Assembly (NCBI RefSeq): GCF_024055795.1
Contig: NZ_JAMXMY010000001.1
Span: 682,001-746,000 of the forward strand
From: Actinoallomurus purpureus
Lineage (GTDB): Bacteria > Actinomycetota > Actinomycetes > Streptosporangiales > Streptosporangiaceae
DNA length: 64,000 bases
Reading direction: 5' to 3'
Below, piece by piece: positions 43,001 to 50,357 of the stretch; the stretch's first letter is position 1, and every line of letters begins with the position of its first letter. The position numbers and the translations under genes are program-made. The notes under the pieces are model-generated. The model was not told the DNA's origin and did not search any database. It saw nothing but the letters and a program-made list of their open reading frames with translations.

Positions 43001-44891
43001 CGACGTCGGCGATGCTCATCGCGACCGTCTCCTCACACTGCTTGAGGACACGGTCGTACGGCTGCCCTCCACCGACATGTTCGACATCGCCGCCCGGATT
43101 CGCGCGCTGCCGCCGGAAGCCGCGGGGAGCCGGTCCGCGCTGGTGCTGCTGCGCCGATGCGGCGCAGTGCTGACCCGCACCGACCTCGGGCGGGCGCTGG
43201 CCGCCGCCCGCGCGGGCGCGAACCCGTGGCTGGCTGAGGAGGAAGTGTTGCGGGAGGCATTCGGGCTGCCAGGACCGGTCGCCGCCGCATCGAGCGGCAG
43301 CGCTGAGGCGCCCGAGCGCCCTGCCGTACGCCGATGGCGGGAGGCCATCGCTGCGGCCGTCCGCACACCCGACGCCCTCCGGCGATTCCGCGTCGCCGAC
43401 CGGCCCGTAGACGGCCTCGACTCCCAAGACCCTGACGAGGCCGCCCACCGACACCTCGCCCATGCTGGTCGCGACGGACGCCCGACGGATTCACGGGACC
43501 GGCTCAACGCACTGATCGGCGTCTTCGGCAACGCCGACACCAAGGTGCGCGACGTCCTGCTGGACTGGATGATCGAGCTGCAGCCACTCGACGCACCATC
43601 GTGGACCATCGCGGAGGACGCCCGCCGATCCATGTCAACCGGCCGCGTACCTCGTCCCGGTGATCGGGACCAGCCCCGCTCAGCGGCCCTGCATGAGCGC
43701 CTGCTGAAGATGCTGGACGATCCCGTGCAGGATCAACGCGAAGCCGCGGCCCGCGCCTTGCTGAGCTGGCCCGAACCCCAGTTCCGGCTTACGGTGCTGC
43801 GTGCCTTCCTCGACGGCCGGGTCGACCTCGCCGTCACCGCGGATCTCGCGCATGTCCTGACCCTCATGAGCGAGACCGAACTGCGCGAGGCCGGCGAGCA
43901 TGGCTCCGGCGGCGACGCGGCTTGCGAACGGATCGCCCGCGTCGCCGCCCATCTGCACCCACCGGACGTGGACCGATTCATCCCCCTGTTGTTGGCATGG
44001 TGGGAACACGGCGGACCCCCCCTTCACGCGTCAGCCGAGCGGGCGTTGCGCAAGGCGGCCCCCGATGTCCTGGCCGAGACCCTGTCCGGCCGCCTCGAAA
44101 CCGGAGCCTGGGGCCTGCTCGATCTCATCTCCGACGTCGCGCTGCTGCGTACCCCCACGCTGGCGCGGGCGCATCGGCGACTACGCGACGAAGGACGCGA
44201 CGACCTCGCGGACAAGATCGTGCTGGTGGAAGGGCCGCTGCGCCATCCCAACGCGGCCCAGCAGGACTCCGCCGCTCTCTCGGCGCTCCGCAGCCGAACC
44301 CGTGTCCCGGAAGCGGTCGCTCGGGAACAACGGGCGCCCCGGGCGGAACTGCTCCACCTGGCCCGTACCGGCGGCCCCGAGCAGATCCGCCGGGCGCTGA
44401 CCCTGCTCGCCGAGCGTCACGACGACGACCCCGCCCGCGTGCGCCGACACGGCGCGGGCCGGCCGGCGGATCGCGATCCCGAGCTTAAGGAACTACTCGC
44501 CGAGTCGCTCGGCCATCCCGAGGCGAGAGTCCGGCTGCACGCCCATCGGATCTCCCGCAAGGTGATGAACCACGGGGACTACCTGGAACAGACCTTGCTA
44601 CTCCTGGACGACCGGCAACCCGACATCGTGCGCTCGGCGGTCAAGACCTTGTGCCACGCGGCGTGGAAGCCAGCCATCCCAGCACTGGTCGACCTGCTCA
44701 CGCACTCCCACGCCGCCGTCCGAAGGGCTACCTCCGACGGGCTCGTGCTCCTCGGTGCGCCGGCGTGCCCTGCACTCAGGCACGCCGCCGGCAGGGCACG
44801 CCCGGACAAACGACACCTCTACACCACCGTGCTCGAGGGGATCACATCCACGACTACCGCTGACCTGGAACCCAACGGCCGACCAGGGTGA
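40074..44891 (+). CDS. Giant HEAT-repeat protein, 1605 aa
   Basis: 1605 residues of alpha-helical repeats, no signal peptide and no membrane segment. HEAT/PBS-lyase-like units are clearest at about 675-790 (HRDRHVRKHVIALFARD; AACLDHPNMNVKKTAAAALIHAG; WLGRHDNPGLRAALIEALR) and at the C-terminus near 1520-1590 (AVKTLCHAAWKPAIPALVDL, THSHAAVRRATSDGLVLLG). The front (SLDPLKCPPAVLQLLIRHEDPRLRG) fits too. No enzymatic motif found. Probably a large scaffold for protein-protein contact. It begins 122 bases after the aldo/keto reductase and stops seven bases before Tn3 debris. ATG 40074 has only a weak GGAG upstream. Confidence 0.85.
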   Translation: MTSVDDTVLTAIRCADTDRLSASLDPLKCPPAVLQLLIRHEDPRLRGLGLVCLAERLDARRDEDRSELAEFAASLPGSLNGPPEAALALAHLYLQLRAYVRPRLPWPQWRKADLPTRVQIAWLSAEIADRPETLRDEPAGELLYQAVRGIGAANVDEPESFARELSDRLDPVLRAEALRVTREAVHAGLLAPERARTLVVGLAGSIAGQPATDASAADLAAAALRELSEPWAALDPLPQEHLYRLLETGPGATVCAVAAAAIEAAAHHGHQDVLRDVAADRNRPPALRRRALELLGDFASRDDVHDLAGIAATDPLLLAGPVIRCLRGLHRRGHFPSGDDAPAIVRLAIADHSVPADEVATILFTCRRATLQELTTAAANDPHWPRRLELLVALAAQGTGDLPVGKKVTDLLRAAPDPRPFLRAIRALRHTAAEEAVIAALPRSPAAALGALEAVGGARTVTALRDGLGLDGSDGRDAAGAVASYLRPVRHRALEVLWHLTEDPDRRQSILVRLDPQDLPRRIAADLGGPDERELALLRAGLDPDKPVAALCKLARNGSSSTVPAIADLLLRVVSDLAASWAPGASGGTSEPTVPQEVVAAIRDLGGRLHERAKIRPNCLLDAADAREAGDALVASIALDLLDRPTLTAAEQMILLDLLLQTSHREIRARVHPLLRHRDRHVRKHVIALFARDADGEDAQALSASLIPLTAAPDVQTVRQALLALGHARACWAAAAVAACLDHPNMNVKKTAAAALIHAGTAVAVPKLLLWLGRHDNPGLRAALIEALRTILGDAYAATVVAAADRAGDDRTRALLLTGLDGSLSARAVGALADQGSPAGSTLFSLVAAGRLTLGSGTAADLTDQMAAHGITPPAGQGPPAARPDAELDALARHGWNTEIARCLAERFDRDPDELTAERLSRLRPMLARWLELAAEGPEHRGRVLRFMLQLCPPPWTAGETETFARSVRTLVAGLADVGDAHRDRLLTLLEDTVVRLPSTDMFDIAARIRALPPEAAGSRSALVLLRRCGAVLTRTDLGRALAAARAGANPWLAEEEVLREAFGLPGPVAAASSGSAEAPERPAVRRWREAIAAAVRTPDALRRFRVADRPVDGLDSQDPDEAAHRHLAHAGRDGRPTDSRDRLNALIGVFGNADTKVRDVLLDWMIELQPLDAPSWTIAEDARRSMSTGRVPRPGDRDQPRSAALHERLLKMLDDPVQDQREAAARALLSWPEPQFRLTVLRAFLDGRVDLAVTADLAHVLTLMSETELREAGEHGSGGDAACERIARVAAHLHPPDVDRFIPLLLAWWEHGGPPLHASAERALRKAAPDVLAETLSGRLETGAWGLLDLISDVALLRTPTLARAHRRLRDEGRDDLADKIVLVEGPLRHPNAAQQDSAALSALRSRTRVPEAVAREQRAPRAELLHLARTGGPEQIRRALTLLAERHDDDPARVRRHGAGRPADRDPELKELLAESLGHPEARVRLHAHRISRKVMNHGDYLEQTLLLLDDRQPDIVRSAVKTLCHAAWKPAIPALVDLLTHSHAAVRRATSDGLVLLGAPACPALRHAAGRARPDKRHLYTTVLEGITSTTTADLEPNGRPG

Positions 44892-44897
44892 CCGAGT

Positions 44898-45029
44898 CCA
44901 CGCCTTGGTCACCGCCGTGACCCGCCGCCGCAGCGCCGGGTCCGCAAGGCATCGAAGGAGCGCAACGGTGCGTACGGACCGGCCGGCCTCCCGGAATGCC
45001 TTGTAGATCTCGCCCTTGCGAGAGTGTGA
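44898..45029 (-). pseudogene. Tn3 transposase internal fragment
   Basis: The minus frame reads SRKGEIYKAFREAGRSVRT followed by VALLRCLADPALRRRVTAVT, matching the C-terminal third of the DDE domain of Tn3-family transposases (SRKxxIYKAFREVGR...IRTxxLLRYLxDxxLRRRVTAATNK). Only about 44 residues remain and neither end has a start or stop. Seven bases after the HEAT gene. Confidence 0.7.
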
Positions 45030-45040
45030 ACCCAGCCGGC

Positions 45041-45160
45041 GCAGCAGTACGGCGCACACTCCAGTACAGCGCAGATCGGCTCCACACCGAACTGCTCCCG
45101 GTGAGCATCGATGAACTCGACTAGTGCGGCAGTTTCGGGGTCGAGTTCCCGGGCGAAATA
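45041..45160 (-). pseudogene. IS3-type transposase fragment
   Basis: The minus frame reads ARELDPETAALVEFIDAHRE then QFGVEPICAVLECAP, the beginning of IS3-family OrfB (FIDxHRxxFGVEPICxVL). Only about 35 residues. It abuts the Tn3 fragment with no spacer, so one element was inserted in or deleted against the other. Confidence 0.65.
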
Positions 45161-45256
45161 GGGGTGCCGGTAAGAAACGTGTCATGAGCCCCAAACGGCG
45201 TTGATCTTGTTGTGACTTGCCTGGTCAATGCTGGGCGGACATGACGCACCCCCCCG

Positions 45257-45833
45257 ATGCATATCGACGAGTTGGTCGAGCACTGGACGATCCTGGACGA
45301 AGAGCGCGACCTCATCGTTGGCAAGCGCGGCGCCACGCGCCTCGCCTTCGCGATCTTGCTGATGTTCTACACCCAGTACGGCCGTTTCCGCGCGGACGCT
45401 CGGAGCTGCCCGACCAGGTCGTCGAACACGTGGCCAAGCAGGTCCAGGTCCCCGCCTCGGAGCTCGGCTTCTACGAGTGGTCCGGCTCCACCATCGAGTA
45501 CCACCGCAATCAGATCCGCACGCACCTCGGTTTTCGTACCTGCACAACCGCTGACGCGACGAAGGTGACGGTGTGGCTGGCCGAGAACGTCGCACACGCT
45601 GAGCGACGGCCCGAGCGGGTACGGGAGGAACTCCTCAAGCACCTGCGGGAGGAGAGGATCGAGCCGCCCACTGATGCTGCAAGACGTCCTGGCCGATCCG
45701 GAGTGGGCCAGGCTGCTCAAGCCCGCCGACCGGCGCGGGCTGACGCCGCTGTTCTGGCAGCACGTCCAGCCCTACGGCGAGGTACGGCTGGACGTCGCCA
45801 AGCGACTGGCGCTGAGCGGGGATGTCGCGCAGC
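45257..45833 (+). pseudogene. Tn3 transposase deletion derivative (N-terminus joined to extreme C-terminus)
   Basis: MHIDELVEHWTILDEERDLI and GKRGATRLAFAILLMFYTQY start the DUF4158 domain. A one-base loss near 45393 shifts frame; then GRSELPDQVVEHVAKQVQVP, YEWSGSTIEYHRNQIRTHLG and ERRPERVREELLKHLREERI follow to about 45670. There the sequence jumps to LMLQDVLADPEWARLLKPAD, GLTPLFWQHVQPYGEVRLDV and AKRLAL, the transposase's last 50 residues. Some 800 residues including the DDE core are missing. A different Tn3 subgroup from the relic at 19.6-21.1 kb. Confidence 0.8.
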
Positions 45834-45864
45834 CGGGCAGCCCTGCACAATCCCTGCGGTCTGA

Positions 45865-46548
45865 TCACGGCGGGAGGTCGCGCCAGCGTTCGGCCGACGC
45901 CAGACCATCCAGGCTGATCCGCTCCAGGAACGCACCGCCCCTGGTCAGGCGGCGTCCCACGGGCGTGTCGAGCCCGAGCGTCTGCCCCGCCGCCTTAGCG
46001 ATTTCAGCCGCCGCGAGCGTCTGCCGCAAGCTGATCACCGTCGAGTGGTACCAGGCGTCGTCGTCGACCACGTAGATGTCGTGCCGCCGCTGCGGATCAC
46101 GTTCGCGCCTGATCAGCCCCTGCTGGGTCAGGTAGCCCACCGCCATGGAGATCGAGGCGGGACTGACTTTCAGCCCGCGCGACAGCTCGGCCGCAGTGAG
46201 CCTGCCGTCCTCGCTCAGCCACAGGCCGATGAGCACGCGCGCCACCATTTTCGGCACGCCCATCCCGATCGCCATCTCGACGGCTCCCTCTTCCACCTCG
46301 AAGACCTTGCGGTCCTGGGGTTCGGCCTCGGGCGAACGTGCCGGGGTGCCGCGCCGCGCCCGCCGCGCTGTCGCCTGGTGCGCCCGCTCGGGGCGGTAGT
46401 CGCTGGGGCCGCCGTTGCGGCCGACCTCACGGCTGATCGTCGAGGTCGGCCGGTCCAGCCGCCTGGCGATCTGGGCGTAGGAGCGGCCTTCGGCGAGGCC
46501 GGTCGCGATGCGCTGGCGGTCCTGCAGGGTCAACCTTCCTTCTGACAT
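45865..46548 (-). CDS. Regulator: IS30-like HTH fused to GbsR/MarR-like winged helix
   Basis: 227 residues from ATG 46548. Residues 5-45 (RLTLQDRQRIATGLAEGRS, IARRLDRPTSTISREVGRNG) are the HTH_38 of IS30 transposases. Residues about 70-150 (AIGMGVPKMVARVLIGLWLS; TAAELSRGLKVSPASISMAV; LTQQGLIRRERDPQRRHDIY) are a GbsR/MarR winged helix. No DDE residues, so this is a regulator. Divergent from the P450 gene with three palindromes between. Its end abuts the Tn3 derivative. Confidence 0.82.
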   Translation of the reverse strand: MSEGRLTLQDRQRIATGLAEGRSYAQIARRLDRPTSTISREVGRNGGPSDYRPERAHQATARRARRGTPARSPEAEPQDRKVFEVEEGAVEMAIGMGVPKMVARVLIGLWLSEDGRLTAAELSRGLKVSPASISMAVGYLTQQGLIRRERDPQRRHDIYVVDDDAWYHSTVISLRQTLAAAEIAKAAGQTLGLDTPVGRRLTRGGAFLERISLDGLASAERWRDLPP

Positions 46549-46576
46549 GACACCACTATTGCGTTCGGCGCCACAC

Positions 46577-46597
46577 AATGCAATGTTTCATTGCATT
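46577..46597. promoter_or_regulatory. 21-bp palindrome near regulator start
   Basis: AATGCAATG (46577-46585), TTT, CATTGCATT (46589-46597): perfect nine-base arms. It lies 29 bases before the regulator's start on its strand, the usual autoregulatory position. Confidence 0.7.
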
Positions 46598-46630
46598 TAG
46601 CTTCAGCGTCAACGCATCAATTTATTGGTG

Positions 46631-46691
46631 TTGACCTGCACCTATGTGCATCGATTGATTGACGGAATTTCTGAAAGCAACGTAGCTTTCA
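46631..46691 (+). promoter_or_regulatory. P450-operon promoter with two inverted repeats
   Basis: TTGACC (46631-46636), 17 bases, ATTGAT (46654-46659) form a fair sigma-70-like promoter. The spacer contains TGCAC-ctat-GTGCA (46637-46650). Past the -10 lies TGAAAGC-aacgta-GCTTTCA (46672-46691), ending four bases before the GTG/ATG. No ribosome site is seen, so the P450 message may be nearly leaderless. Confidence 0.55.
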
Positions 46692-46697
46692 ATCGTG

Positions 46698-47903
46698 ATG
46701 AACACGTTCTATCGCGATGAGCCGGTCACTCCGTCCCTCGACCGCGCACCCGCCTGCCCCTTCGATCCCGCCCCTTCACTCACCGCCCTGCGCGCAGAGC
46801 AGCCAATCGCCCGTGTGGCCGCGCCCGAGGGCGCCCCCGGCGTCTGGATGATCACCGGATACGACCTGGTCCGCCAGATCCTCGCCGACCCGCGGTTCAG
46901 CTCCCGCTACGAAACCCACTACCACCCCCTGGCGGGCGGGCACCTGCCGCCCGCCCCCGTCGGCGACCTGACCGGCATGGACGCACCCCAGCACACTCGC
47001 TTCCGCAAGCTGCTGGCGGGCAAGTTCACCGTCCGCAGGATGAACCTGCTCACCGAGCGGGTCACCGAGATCACCCGTGAGCGGCTCGACGCGATGCAGC
47101 GGCAGGGTCCGCCCGCCGACCTCGTCGAGGTCTTCGCGCAGCCGGTTCCAGCGCTGATGATCTGTGAGCTGCTCGGCGTGCCGCACGAGGACCGCGACCA
47201 GTTCCAGAGCTCCACCCGGGCCCTGCCGGAGGCCGGGACCGCTGAGGCGCAGTACGCCGCCTTCGTCGAGCTCGGCACGTACCTGCGGGAGCTCGCGCTC
47301 GTCAAGCGGGCCAAGCCGACCGACGACCTGCTCAGCGACCTGGCCACCGGCGGCGACCTGACCGACGAGGAGCTCGGCGGCGTGGCCGCGTTCCTGCTCG
47401 GCGCCGGTTTCGACACCACCGCCAACATGCTCGCGCTCGGCACCTTCGCCCTGCTGCGCAACCCGGCCCAGCTCACCGCCCTGCGCGGCGATCCCGACCT
47501 GGCCGTCGGCGCCGTGGAGCAGCTGCTGCGTTACCTGTCTGTCGCCGCCACCGGTATGCGCGGCGTGCTGGAGGACGTGGAGCTCGGCGGCAGGCAGCTC
47601 AAGGCGGGCGACACGGTCGTCATCGCGATCAACGCCGCCAACAGGGACCCGGCCAGGTTCTCCGACCCCGACGTGCTCGATCTGCGCCGCTCGGCCGCCG
47701 GGCATCTGGCCTTCGGTCACGGCGTCCATCAGTGCCTCGGTCAGCAGCTTGCCCGCATCGAGATGCGTGTCGCGTTTCCCGCGCTGCTCATCCGCTTCCC
47801 GACGCTGCGGCTCGCCGTACCGGCTGAAGAGCTGTCGCTGCGTACCGACCCCTCGCAGGTGTACGGCGTGCACAGCCTGCCCGTCACCTGGGATCGAGGG
47901 TGA
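46698..47903 (+). CDS. Cytochrome P450
   Basis: 401 residues from ATG 46698 (GTG at 46695 possible). Heme loop FGHGVHQCLGQQLAR with Cys346, ExxR in EQLLRY (274-279), and the I-helix oxygen motif LLGAGFDTTANM near 233-244. MDAPQHTRFRKLLAGKFT is the C-helix signature of bacterial class I P450s (CYP105/107-like). Needs ferredoxin partners from elsewhere. The ABC ATPase gene overlaps or follows at once, linking this oxidase to an exporter: either a biosynthetic tailoring step or drug modification. The divergent regulator probably controls it. Confidence 0.92.
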   Translation: MNTFYRDEPVTPSLDRAPACPFDPAPSLTALRAEQPIARVAAPEGAPGVWMITGYDLVRQILADPRFSSRYETHYHPLAGGHLPPAPVGDLTGMDAPQHTRFRKLLAGKFTVRRMNLLTERVTEITRERLDAMQRQGPPADLVEVFAQPVPALMICELLGVPHEDRDQFQSSTRALPEAGTAEAQYAAFVELGTYLRELALVKRAKPTDDLLSDLATGGDLTDEELGGVAAFLLGAGFDTTANMLALGTFALLRNPAQLTALRGDPDLAVGAVEQLLRYLSVAATGMRGVLEDVELGGRQLKAGDTVVIAINAANRDPARFSDPDVLDLRRSAAGHLAFGHGVHQCLGQQLARIEMRVAFPALLIRFPTLRLAVPAEELSLRTDPSQVYGVHSLPVTWDRG

Positions 47904-47908
47904 ACGCG

Positions 47909-48853
47909 ATGCGAACCTTCGTCTCGGTGACGGGGCTGCGTAAGTCCTACGGCGCCCACCGCGTCCTGGACGGCATCGACCTCACGATCCCGCAGGGCAC
48001 CGTCTTCTCGCTGCTCGGCCCCAACGGCGCGGGCAAGACCACCACAGTGCAGATCCTGTCCACCCTGATCAAGGCCGACGCGGGCGAGATCTGGGTCGCC
48101 GGGCACGACCTGGCCAAGGAACCCGACAAGGTGCGAGCCGCAATCGGCGTCACCGGCCAGTTCGCCGCGGTCGACAGCTTCCTCACCGGCGAGGAGAACC
48201 TGCGACTCATGGCCGACCTGCTCCACCTCGGCCGCGCCAAGGGCCGCAGGCGCGTCCGCGAACTGCTGGAGCGCTTCGACCTCACCGATGCCGCACGCAA
48301 GCCCGCGGTCACCTACTCGGGCGGCATGCGCCGCCGGCTCGACCTCGCCATGACCATGGTCGGCACGCCCAGGCTCATCTTCCTCGACGAACCGACCGCA
48401 GGCCTGGACCCGCGCAGCCGCCGCACGATGTGGCAGATCGTCCGGGACCTCGTCCAGCAGGACGGCGTGACCATCTTCCTGACCACCCAATACCTGGAGG
48501 AGGCCGACGTACTCGCCGACCGCATCGCGCTGCTCAGCCAGGGCCGGTTGGTGGCCGAGGGCACCCCTGAGGAGCTCAAGCGAATGGTGCCCGGCGGCCA
48601 CATCGTCGTGCGCTTCGCCGACCCCGACGGGTACCGCAGGGCGGCCGGCCACGTCGGCGCCACCTCCAGCAACGACGCGGCGCTCACCGTCCAGATCCCC
48701 GACTCCGGCGGAGTCAGGACGCTGAGGAAGCTCCTGGAATGGCTGGACACGCATGCCATCGACGTCGCCGAGCTGTCGATGCACACCCCCGACCTGGACG
48801 ACGTCTTCCTCACACTGACCCAGGAGCCCTCGACCAAGGAGCCCTCCCGATGA
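47909..48853 (+). CDS. ABC exporter ATP-binding protein (DrrA-like)
   Basis: 314 residues. Walker A LLGPNGAGKTTTVQIL, signature YSGGMRRRLDLAMTM, Walker B RLIFLDEPTAGLDPRS. The switch region reads TTQYLEEADVLADRI, glutamine in place of histidine, a feature of DrrA-type drug exporters. A C-terminal DrrA domain follows. ATG 47909 has GAGGG upstream; GTG 47900 overlapping the P450 stop is an alternative. It energises the permease that follows, with a four-base ATGA overlap. Confidence 0.92.
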   Translation: MRTFVSVTGLRKSYGAHRVLDGIDLTIPQGTVFSLLGPNGAGKTTTVQILSTLIKADAGEIWVAGHDLAKEPDKVRAAIGVTGQFAAVDSFLTGEENLRLMADLLHLGRAKGRRRVRELLERFDLTDAARKPAVTYSGGMRRRLDLAMTMVGTPRLIFLDEPTAGLDPRSRRTMWQIVRDLVQQDGVTIFLTTQYLEEADVLADRIALLSQGRLVAEGTPEELKRMVPGGHIVVRFADPDGYRRAAGHVGATSSNDAALTVQIPDSGGVRTLRKLLEWLDTHAIDVAELSMHTPDLDDVFLTLTQEPSTKEPSR

Positions 48854-49608
48854 GAGCGATCACCGACTCGGCGACGATGCTGCGGCGCCAGGTCAAACAC
48901 ATCTGGCGCTACCCCACGCTGATCCTCACGTTCGCGTCCGTGCCCGTGGTGTTCCTGCTGCTGTTCGTCTACGTCTTCGGCGGCACCATGGGCGCGGGCA
49001 TCGGCGCCGACCGCGCCGCCTACGTCGGTTACCTCACCCCCGGCATCATGATCACGACGATCGTCGGGGCAGCGCAGGGGACCGCGATCTCGGTGGCGAC
49101 CGACATGACCGAGGGCATCATCGCCAGGTTCAAGACCATGGCCATCGCCCGCGTATCGGTGCTCACCGGTCACGTACTCGGGGCGATGGTGCAGACGTTC
49201 CTCGCGATTGCCATGGTGACCGTGGTGGCGTTGCTGATCGGGTTCCGCCCGTCCGCCTCGGTGCTGGACTGGCTCGGCGTGGTCGGTGTGCTGGCCATGT
49301 TCACCTTCGCGATCACCTGGCTGTCGGTCGCGCTCGCCATGGTCACCAAGAACGTGGCCACGGCCAGCAACCTGCCGATGCCGCTGATGCTGCTGCCGTT
49401 CCTCGGCAGCGGCTTCGTCCCGACCGAGTCGATGCCGGCTGGTTTGCGCTGGTTCGCCGAGCACCAGCCGGCCACCCCTGTCATCGAGACGCTGCGCGCG
49501 CTGCTGGCCGGGCGTCCGGCCGGGTCCAGCTTCCTGGAGGCGGCTGTGTGGAGCGCGGGCATCGCCCTGGTCAGTTATCTGTCGGCACGCCGGCTCTACA
49601 ACCGGTGA
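48850..49608 (+). CDS. ABC-2 type permease (DrrB-like)
   Basis: 252 residues, six hydrophobic segments (about 25-45, 60-80, 105-135, 142-165, 172-190, 228-246). GTMGAGIGADRAAYVGYLTPGI and the later PFLGSGFVPTESMPAGLRW are ABC2_membrane/DrrB features. Start overlaps the ATPase stop (ATGA). With the ATPase it exports a hydrophobic compound, perhaps the P450 product or substrate. Its 3' end overlaps a truncated DNA methylase on the other strand. Confidence 0.9.
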   Translation: MRAITDSATMLRRQVKHIWRYPTLILTFASVPVVFLLLFVYVFGGTMGAGIGADRAAYVGYLTPGIMITTIVGAAQGTAISVATDMTEGIIARFKTMAIARVSVLTGHVLGAMVQTFLAIAMVTVVALLIGFRPSASVLDWLGVVGVLAMFTFAITWLSVALAMVTKNVATASNLPMPLMLLPFLGSGFVPTESMPAGLRWFAEHQPATPVIETLRALLAGRPAGSSFLEAAVWSAGIALVSYLSARRLYNR

Positions 49609-49912
49609 GGTTCACTGGATTCGGTCCAGGATCGGACAGGTCACCGTAGGCCGCCTCCAGCTCGGCGCGTGAATGCGGTGTCAAGGCGCACACGCGGGTC
49701 AGGTCGGCGGGGCGCTCGCGCAGGACCTTCCAAAAGATCATCAGGTCACGGTCCAGGTCGTTGACCGTCTCCAGCCGGGACGGCTTCTTCGCCAGCAGCA
49801 CGGACAGGGACCCGGCGAACGGTTCCACGTAGTGCGTGTGCTCGGGCAGCATGACGGCGATCTCGTCGGTCAGCTTGGCCTTGTCGCCGTAGTGGGTGAC
49901 CGGGAGCAGCAC
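49571..49912 (-). pseudogene. DNA adenine methylase (D12 class), N-terminal fragment
   Basis: GTG 49912 with AGGAGAA upstream opens LLPVTHYGDKAKLTDEIAVM, HTHYVEPFAGSLSVLLAK and LETVNDLDRDLMIFWKVLRE, the FxGxK-like and SAM-binding front of D12 N6-adenine methylases. Likeness stops near 49615 and the frame then closes. Normal enzymes are about 270-300 residues with a DPPY motif; here only 100 remain and DPPY is absent. The junction coincides with the end of the ABC permease, so the P450-ABC block probably replaced the rest. Confidence 0.72.
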
Positions 49913-49922
49913 CGTGCTTCTC

Positions 49923-50087
49923 CTACGCCGAGACCGGCTTGTCGGGATCGAGGTGGCGGTAGATCGTGGCGCGGCTGACGCCGAGCCGGTCGGCGATCTG
50001 CTGGACGGTGTAGCGGCGCTTGCCGTCATCGCCCTTCATCTCGTACAGCGCGCGGGCCATCTCCACCCCGTGAGCGTCCAGGGCCAA
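49923..50087 (-). pseudogene. Resolvase C-terminal HTH fragment
   Basis: Minus frame LDAHGVEMARALYEMKGDDG and YTVQQIADRLGVSRATIYRH, ending in TAG at 49923-49925: the DNA-binding tail of serine resolvases. It is in frame behind an IS3 fragment, so the two form a chimeric ORF. The resolvase catalytic part is absent. Confidence 0.65.
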
Positions 50088-50159
50088 CCCCAAATAAGCG
50101 CTTGCGGCCTTCAGGATCTCGTTCGCCCGCCGCAACTCGCGGTTCTCCCGCTCCAGCAA
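50088..50159 (-). pseudogene. IS3 OrfA coiled-coil fragment
   Basis: LLERENRELRRANEILKAAS is the leucine-zipper-like end of IS3 OrfA proteins (LRRENxxLRRANEILKxAS). It is fused in frame to the resolvase tail; the ORF from ATG 50267 holds both. Evidence of one element landing in another. Confidence 0.65.
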
Positions 50160-50357
50160 GCCTGACAGCACATGCCCCGGCCGGGGTACGGCCGGGGCCA
50201 CAAACGGGGCGCAGATGGGCCTTTGGCGGCCCGCCCGCGCTCTCTCGTTCACAGACTGATGTATCACACAGCTACTTTGGGGCTGGGGTCAGCTTCGGGA
50301 GTATGACGCCGGTTCGACGAGGAACTCGACGTGCCTGTGCGGCGATCATCCGCCGCC

